A DNA stretch of 45,849 nucleotides from an uncultured Oscillospiraceae bacterium (GTDB taxonomy: Bacteria > Bacillota > Clostridia > Oscillospirales > Acutalibacteraceae): positions 1 to 45,849 of the forward strand of contig CASFLA010000078.1 of NCBI GenBank assembly GCA_949295415.1, given 5' to 3'. The stretch's first letter is position 1. Each line of letters starts with the position of its first letter. Below, in pieces: positions 41,720 to 45,849 of this stretch. Made by a program: the position numbers and the translations under genes. The notes under the pieces were generated by a model. It searched no databases, was not told the DNA's origin, and saw only the letters and a list, made by a program, of their open reading frames with translations.

Positions 41720-42342
41720 AACGATGCGTTATAATTGCAGGCGGAAACTGCGATTTAAAGCAGCTAAATATTGAGTCTTCGGATTTTATTATTGCGGCAG
41801 ATAGCGGCTATGACCATTGCGTGATGGCTTCTTTAGAGCCTGACCTTATAATCGGGGATTTTGATTCCTTAAAGTCGGAGCTGCCGAGCAATATAGAAAA
41901 TATTAAGCTCCCCGAAAAAAAGGACGATACAGACCTTTTGTTTGCTTTAAGAACGGGCCTTTCTAAAGGCTTTGAGAATTTTCTGATTTTAGGCGGCTAT
42001 GGTTCAAGACCTGACCAAAATTTTGCTATGCTGCAATCGCTTTATTGGCTTTTAGAGCAGGGAAAAGATATTGATGTGACCGCTAATTGCAACAATTTCT
42101 ATGTTTCTGCCATTAAAAATTCGAGCAAAATATTCAGCGTTAATAAAAATCAGTATATTTCAGTTTTTGCGCTCGAAAATTCTAAGGGCGTTACGATAAA
42201 CGGCGCAGAGTATTCACTCGATAATGCTGATCTGTCGCCGTCTTTCCCGATAGGTGTCAGTAACACAGGGTTAGATGATGAAGTGACAGTATCGGTTAAA
42301 TGTGGCACACTGCTTGTTATGGTTGTTGATAAAAATATCTGA
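41716..42342 (+). CDS. thiN: Thiamine diphosphokinase
   Basis: ThiN makes thiamine diphosphate from thiamine and ATP. The 208-residue product has the family segments IAADSGYDH near 31, PDLIIGDFDSL near 47, KKDDTDLLFAL near 73, LGGYGSRPDQNFAMLQSL near 94, and a C-terminal beta domain. Its start overlaps the rsgA stop. An rpe gene, found between rsgA and thiN in Bacillus, is absent here. Confidence 0.92.
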   Translation: MKRCVIIAGGNCDLKQLNIESSDFIIAADSGYDHCVMASLEPDLIIGDFDSLKSELPSNIENIKLPEKKDDTDLLFALRTGLSKGFENFLILGGYGSRPDQNFAMLQSLYWLLEQGKDIDVTANCNNFYVSAIKNSSKIFSVNKNQYISVFALENSKGVTINGAEYSLDNADLSPSFPIGVSNTGLDDEVTVSVKCGTLLVMVVDKNI

Positions 42343-42367
42343 TTGTAACCTTTCATTTCCGTTTGCG

Positions 42368-42373
42368 TATAAT
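42368..42373 (+). promoter_or_regulatory. Possible -10 element within an inverted repeat
   Basis: TATAAT lies between the arms of an 8-base inverted repeat (TCATTTCC 42353-42360 with GGAAATGA 42382-42389) ahead of the two small genes. The -35 region is unclear (TTGTAA at 42343 would need a 19-base spacer). It may give spoVM its own expression, or form a stem around the start site. Confidence 0.4.
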
Positions 42374-42401
42374 GTCGTAGAGGAAATGAGGCGGTAATAA
42401 T

Positions 42402-42554
42402 ATGCGTTGCAGAAGAAACGGAAACGGTAAATGCTCAATATTTATAGCTTTTGGCGTTGGCCTTATTGTTTCTTTCTTTTGTCCTTCGGGATTTATTATA
42501 GCAATGCTAGTTATTGCGCTGATCTTCCTTTGTCTTATGAGTCTGAGATTCTGA
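42402..42554 (+). CDS. Small membrane protein (50 residues)
   Basis: A short gene begins with ATG 42402, 8 bases behind GAGGCGG. It reads MRCRRNGNGKCSIFIAFGVG and continues with two hydrophobic stretches (about 12-26 and 29-45) around a CPSG turn, so it is a helical hairpin in the membrane with a basic N-terminus. I have an impression of similar small proteins in related Clostridia but no named family. Its position between thiN and spoVM suggests co-expression with the latter. Function unknown. Confidence 0.65.
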   Translation: MRCRRNGNGKCSIFIAFGVGLIVSFFCPSGFIIAMLVIALIFLCLMSLRF

Positions 42555-42571
42555 TAGAGGAGTAGATTGCT

Positions 42572-42655
42572 TTGAAAATTGTTGTAGTAAAGAGTCCTAA
42601 GTTTTTAAGAGGTATTTTAAGAATGCTCTTTAAAATTGAAAAGACTAATATGTGA
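42572..42655 (+). CDS. spoVM: Stage V sporulation protein SpoVM
   Basis: SpoVM is an amphipathic peptide that recognises the convex surface of the forespore and anchors SpoIVA, the base of the spore coat. The 27-residue product begins MKIVVVKSPKFLRGILRML. Like the 26-residue Bacillus protein (MKFYTIKLPKFLGGIVRAML) it has proline at position 9, needed for curvature sensing, and the PKFLxGIxR core. The start is TTG, 9 bases behind AGAGGAG. The order prpC-prkC-rsgA-thiN-spoVM matches Bacillus. The gene is short enough to be missed by usual gene finders. Confidence 0.92.
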   Translation: MKIVVVKSPKFLRGILRMLFKIEKTNM

Positions 42656-42661
42656 TTACAT

Positions 42662-42688
42662 AAAAAAGACGGCTTAGCCGTCTTTTTT
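42662..42688 (+). terminator. Terminator after spoVM
   Basis: A 12-base-pair perfect stem (AAAAAAGACGGC with GCCGTCTTTTTT) encloses a three-base loop. It ends the long housekeeping run and separates it from sipL. Confidence 0.93.
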
Positions 42689-42750
42689 GTTCTATATATG
42701 TTCTGTTGCTCATATTATTTTATAAAAAGAAAAATAATGGAGTGATAGGT

Positions 42751-44283
42751 GTGCCTGCAAATATAAATTATTCTGATTTGATTCAGAGAGTGATTTCTGC
42801 AGAAAGTATGCAAGAGCAAAGTATTGATATTGAGTTTTCGCTGCCCGATTATTGCCCTGAAATTGAAAAAATATTAAAGTGTTTCAGCACGGTTGCGGTT
42901 TTACAAAAGACAGTTTTTGAAAATTCTGCAGATATTGGCGGACAAATTTCCGTTTCGCTTTTATATGAAAATAGCGATAATGAAATATGCACATTTAATT
43001 ATGTCAGTCCGTTTACTAAGCATATCGATTTAAAAGGCGCTGATGAGGGAGATGACCTTACAGTTTTAGTCAGACCTGCCTACATAAATACAAAGGCTAC
43101 AGCACCGCGAAAGATTGAAATTCACGGCTCTTGCATGATGGGTATTAAAGCTTATAGAATAACTAAAACCAAGGTTATTTGCTCAATTGATGAGGATTAT
43201 ATCTGCCAGAAAAAAGCCGATATAGATTATTCAATGCCGCTTAAATTTATTGAAAAAAATATATATGTTGAGGACGATATAAACATCGGAGAAAACAGGC
43301 CTTCGATTGCAAAAATACTAAAAACTGATGTAACCCCAACAGTCAGAGAACTTAAGCAGGTTGGCAATAAGCTCATAATAAAGGGACAGATTAAGCTTGA
43401 GCTTTTATATTTACCGGCAGGCCAGAATACGCCGATTTCTTTAACAGAATCCTGCGAATTTTCTCAGGTTGCAGAAACAGATTGTGCCCTTGAAGCTGCA
43501 AAATGTATCGCTTCTGCTAAGGTTTTAACAACTGATTTCAGAACAAAAACCGCAATTGACGGCGATGCAAGAATTATAGCGTTTGAAATAAAGCTGGCGG
43601 TAACGGTAAAATGCTTTGAAAACAAAAATCTATCAGTAGTTACTGATGCTTTTGCTTGCAAATGTCCTGCCGAAATATTCACTGAGGAAGTTATGCTCCA
43701 AAAATATATTGAACCGTTGTCAGAAAACTTTGTTTTAAAGAAAAATCTAGATTTTTCTGACGGTCAGTTAACCGAAGTATATGACGTTTTCTGCGATACC
43801 AATATTGATTACCATTCAGTTGAAAATTCTACTATGACCGCCAAAGGCGTTGTAACAATATTTATTCTCGGAAGAAATGCGGAGCATGAGGCGGTATTTA
43901 TCGAAAGAAATGTTGATTTTGAGTATCAATATGACTTTGAGGGAATATCTGAAGATATTGTTTTTGAACCTGATATTAAAATTATTGCCGTTAATTTCTC
44001 GAAAGGAATGGGCAACGATGTTGATGTTGCGGTTGAACTTAATATCTGTGGAGATGTTTTTGTTAATGTTCCGATAACCGCTTTAATAGATATTAAATGC
44101 GATTTAGAAAATGCAAAATGCGATGATGAACAAATTGCCGCAGTAATATATTTTGCTTCTCAGGAGACAGTCTGGGATATAGCAAAGCGCTATGGAACAT
44201 CTGCCGACCTTATTTGTAAATTGAATGACTTAGAAAATTGTGATAGCATATGCAATAAAAAAATACTTATCCCGTTAATATAA
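42751..44283 (+). CDS. sipL: SipL, DUF3794/SPOCS and LysM spore-coat morphogenetic protein
   Basis: SipL binds SpoIVA through its LysM domain and is needed for coat encasement in Clostridioides difficile. The 510-residue product begins with the typical LPDYCPEIEKILKC segment (about residue 30-45), contains several repeats of DUF3794 beta domains, and ends with a LysM domain (ETVWDIAKRYGTSADLICKLND). I use GTG 42751, 8 bases behind TGGAG; the frame opens at 42706 but the first part is not family-like. SpoVM, another SpoIVA partner, is encoded immediately upstream. Confidence 0.9.
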   Translation: MPANINYSDLIQRVISAESMQEQSIDIEFSLPDYCPEIEKILKCFSTVAVLQKTVFENSADIGGQISVSLLYENSDNEICTFNYVSPFTKHIDLKGADEGDDLTVLVRPAYINTKATAPRKIEIHGSCMMGIKAYRITKTKVICSIDEDYICQKKADIDYSMPLKFIEKNIYVEDDINIGENRPSIAKILKTDVTPTVRELKQVGNKLIIKGQIKLELLYLPAGQNTPISLTESCEFSQVAETDCALEAAKCIASAKVLTTDFRTKTAIDGDARIIAFEIKLAVTVKCFENKNLSVVTDAFACKCPAEIFTEEVMLQKYIEPLSENFVLKKNLDFSDGQLTEVYDVFCDTNIDYHSVENSTMTAKGVVTIFILGRNAEHEAVFIERNVDFEYQYDFEGISEDIVFEPDIKIIAVNFSKGMGNDVDVAVELNICGDVFVNVPITALIDIKCDLENAKCDDEQIAAVIYFASQETVWDIAKRYGTSADLICKLNDLENCDSICNKKILIPLI

Positions 44284-44425
44284 AAAATCCCCGAAAGCGT
44301 CTGCTTTCGGGGATTTTAACTGTTCCGCCACCTGTTAAAAAGCAGTCATCAATAGCTTTCTGAATGATTTCGGTTTGCAGAATATCGGTTGTTCTTGCGC
44401 CTAAATCTCTAATATCAATTTCCAT
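44267..44425 (-). pseudogene. N-terminal fragment of a GH28 family glycosidase
   Basis: On the minus strand, ATG 44425 has AAAGGATGG ahead and reads MEIDIRDLGARTTDILQTE and then a segment ending in GGGTVKIPES, the N-terminal beta-helix cap of GH28 and pectate-lyase-like proteins. After about 40 residues the frame enters the sipL terminator stem, loses family likeness, and stops at 44267. Only a tenth of a normal enzyme is left. It lacks a signal peptide, unlike the GH28-like lipoprotein at 12407, so it is a different gene's remnant. It retains a promoter. Confidence 0.75.
44284..44317. terminator. Terminator of sipL
   Basis: A 15-base-pair perfect stem (44284-44298 with 44303-44317) and a four-base loop, with T residues in the right arm, follow the sipL stop directly. 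The same hairpin is read in the other direction by the GH28 fragment. Confidence 0.9.
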
Positions 44426-44488
44426 TTTAAAGACCATCCTTTCGGCTCGGAAAAGGGCATAATGTTGTGCTTTTTTAGCACCGAGGTC

Positions 44489-44517
44489 ATAGTATCATAG
44501 GGGTATTTTAAAGTCAA
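44489..44517 (-). promoter_or_regulatory. Promoter of the GH28 fragment
   Basis: On the minus strand TTGACT (44517-44512) and TACTAT (44494-44489) have a 17-base spacer and lead into the fragment start 64 bases on. The remnant is probably still transcribed. Confidence 0.6.
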
Positions 44518-44617
44518 TCGAATTTAGCTTAAAATACCTGTAATATTAGAATATTTTTCTGTAAATCCCAATATTTTGAACAAATCGATTTTATGGTTTA
44601 TTGGAAACGCTATACTC

Positions 44618-44646
44618 TTGCAATTTATAGTAGTATATTGTATAAT
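44618..44646 (+). promoter_or_regulatory. Promoter of the transglutaminase-like lipoprotein
   Basis: TTGCAA (44618-44623) and TATAAT (44641-44646) have a 17-base spacer, 35 bases before the start codon. Bases 44520-44610 hold nothing I can identify. Confidence 0.75.
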
Positions 44647-44680
44647 TAAATGAAATATAAAAACGGGTGGTAAGTATATT

Positions 44681-45849
44681 TTGAAAAGAGTTATTTCATT
44701 ACTGCTTTGCGTGCTTGTTATCTTTTCTTTTGTATTAACAGTCGGTTGTCAGGACAGGCAGTCAAGCGCTGATATAGTTGTATATTCAGATAAAGAGTAT
44801 CCGTCTTTAAGTAAGCATAGCGCGTTTCTCTTTGTCGATAATGAGCAAATGCTTAGAGCTGATAAGGCTTTGACTGTTAGCGACCTTACTCTTGCTTTAA
44901 ATGCTCTAAACGAAAAAGACGGAGAGTTTTCGGCTAATACCGATAATAATGTTGCTGTATCTTATGAGCAGCTTAAATCTGTTTTAAACAAAATGTTTGA
45001 TTCTGAAACTGTTTCTGCGGTTTTTGGTGGTTCTGCAACCGTTAAAAGAGTTGATTTTGCTATTGGAATGTGCACTCTTTTAGGTCGAGGGACTAATGAA
45101 AAAATCGAATATTCCCAGTTATCACTCCCTAAAGATTTAACCTTTTCTACCGAAGATTTAGCATATTTACTTGAGGCATCAATTGAACATACTGTTTCTC
45201 TTAATGGAAAGCTTTGGACTGAGGTTGATATTCCAACCGGCTTGAATGCAGGCTTTACTAATATTGACGGCTATCTTTACTATGTTAATGATAACGGATG
45301 TTTGTTAAAAAATGAGAAAAAAGGCCTATTGCAGTTTGGTGCTGACGGTAGATATACAACGGGCGATAAGGAACTTGATGCAACTGTTGCCGAGGTTTTA
45401 AATGAGATTATAACCGCTAATCCTGATGCTTCAAGAATTGAACTTTTGAGAGAAGCATTCGATTATAGCTATGAAAAGTTTTCTTACGGCAACCGCTATG
45501 CAAATGATGGAAATCATAACGTTTATGATTTAGGTCATACCGGTTGGGAAGTAAAGGACGCTAAAAATATGTTTAAATTAAAAGAGGGTAACTGCTACTG
45601 CTTTGCCGCGGTTTTCTGGGCACTGGCTCGTGGCTTGGGTTATGATGCCAGAGCCGTTGCAGGAACCTGCCTTAAAGATTTTCAGCCTCATGGTTGGGTT
45701 ATAATAAAAATGGATGGGGAAGATTATATATTTGACCCCGAATGGCAGTGGGCATATATTAACGAGCACAAAAAGTTCGATAAGGATATGTTTAAAATTT
45801 CGCTTGAAAAAGCAAAATGGTGGAACTATAGATGGGATAAAACCCAGTA
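44681..45849 (+). CDS. Transglutaminase-like lipoprotein (3' end outside the window)
   Basis: The frame starts at TTG 44681 behind GGGTGG and is open to the window end (389 residues). A signal peptide with lipobox LTVGC (C23) makes it a lipoprotein. The middle has a stretch like a cell-wall-binding repeat (GYLYYVNDNG, near 204). The C-terminal domain shows the transglutaminase triad: C in EGNCYCFAAVFWAL near 308, H in PHGWVIIK near 338, and D in IFDPEW near 352. Such proteins often act as surface cysteine proteases or crosslinkers. No substrate can be named. Confidence 0.8.
   Translation, partial: MKRVISLLLCVLVIFSFVLTVGCQDRQSSADIVVYSDKEYPSLSKHSAFLFVDNEQMLRADKALTVSDLTLALNALNEKDGEFSANTDNNVAVSYEQLKSVLNKMFDSETVSAVFGGSATVKRVDFAIGMCTLLGRGTNEKIEYSQLSLPKDLTFSTEDLAYLLEASIEHTVSLNGKLWTEVDIPTGLNAGFTNIDGYLYYVNDNGCLLKNEKKGLLQFGADGRYTTGDKELDATVAEVLNEIITANPDASRIELLREAFDYSYEKFSYGNRYANDGNHNVYDLGHTGWEVKDAKNMFKLKEGNCYCFAAVFWALARGLGYDARAVAGTCLKDFQPHGWVIIKMDGEDYIFDPEWQWAYINEHKKFDKDMFKISLEKAKWWNYRWDKTQ

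Noticed and set aside
42711-42738. Sigma-E type promoter ahead of sipL
   Set aside because: CATATT and AAAATAAT are at about the right distance, but the start site would fall in or behind the ribosome binding site.
1-45849. CRISPR arrays, phage genes or toxin-antitoxin pairs
   Set aside because: I saw no regularly spaced direct repeats, phage structural genes or paired small toxin and antitoxin frames in the window.

Overview
The window is AT-rich DNA with short intergenic gaps, Shine-Dalgarno sites close to GGAGG, many TTG starts and strong TTGACA-17-TATAAT promoters. Together with sporulation genes (SpoIVFB-type protease, SpoVM, SipL) and clostridial gene orders, this points to an anaerobic, endospore-forming Firmicute of the Clostridia. 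An Oscillospirales/Ruminococcaceae-type gut bacterium is the best guess. This is inferred from gene content and order, not from a marker-gene tree.

Bases 1-5800 hold the end of an IS3-family insertion sequence, then mscL, hemW and pduL on the minus strand. The rpsF-ssb-rpsR operon follows, with a consensus promoter, a structured leader and a terminator. Next come a PerR/Fur-type regulator with rubrerythrin behind a perfect 25-base palindrome, and a degV gene. Bases 5975-11900 read rightward: a membrane-anchored polysaccharide deacetylase, dUTPase, a four-helix membrane protein, an M23/M50 protease pair resembling SpoIVFA/SpoIVFB, the radical-SAM/DUF2344 pair and tRNA-Leu(GAG). Just after the tRNA lies a remnant of a degV 3' end. 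It shares 40 identical bases, in inverted orientation, with the intact degV.

Bases 12050-16940 form a small carbohydrate island: a PQ-loop membrane protein, a GH28-like beta-helix lipoprotein, an oxidoreductase, a sugar isomerase-like TIM-barrel protein and an AraC regulator. Bases 16942-19909 carry NAD(P)HX repair (NnrE-NnrD), a DUF6106-like membrane protein and an RpiR-type regulator.

Bases 20086-29707 are the most interesting part, a ten-gene operon diverging from the RpiR gene. It encodes an FAD-linked oxidase, a double [4Fe-4S] subunit, a class II aldolase, a PfkB kinase, an IolB-type isomerase, an aldose epimerase-like protein, a DUF4867 protein, an FGGY kinase and a compact EtfB-EtfA fusion (nine enzymes or subunits plus the regulator as its divergent partner). 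Three of these match the lower inositol pathway (IolB, IolC-like, IolJ-like), but IolG, IolE and IolD are absent. The dehydrogenase, iron-sulfur and ETF parts suggest that an organic acid or sugar acid is oxidised with electrons passed to an ETF. I propose this as a candidate undescribed sugar or sugar-acid catabolic system. Two near-identical 15-base palindromes exactly 50 bases apart are its probable RpiR operators.

Bases 29774-42688 are the conserved Firmicute housekeeping cluster yicC-remA-gmk-rpoZ-priA-def-fmt-rsmB-rlmN-prpC-prkC-rsgA-thiN. It ends in two tiny genes, a 50-residue membrane protein and a 27-residue SpoVM. SipL follows, so two partners of the SpoIVA coat basement layer lie side by side. 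The window closes with a truncated GH28 N-terminal fragment that keeps its promoter, and a transglutaminase-like lipoprotein that runs off the end.
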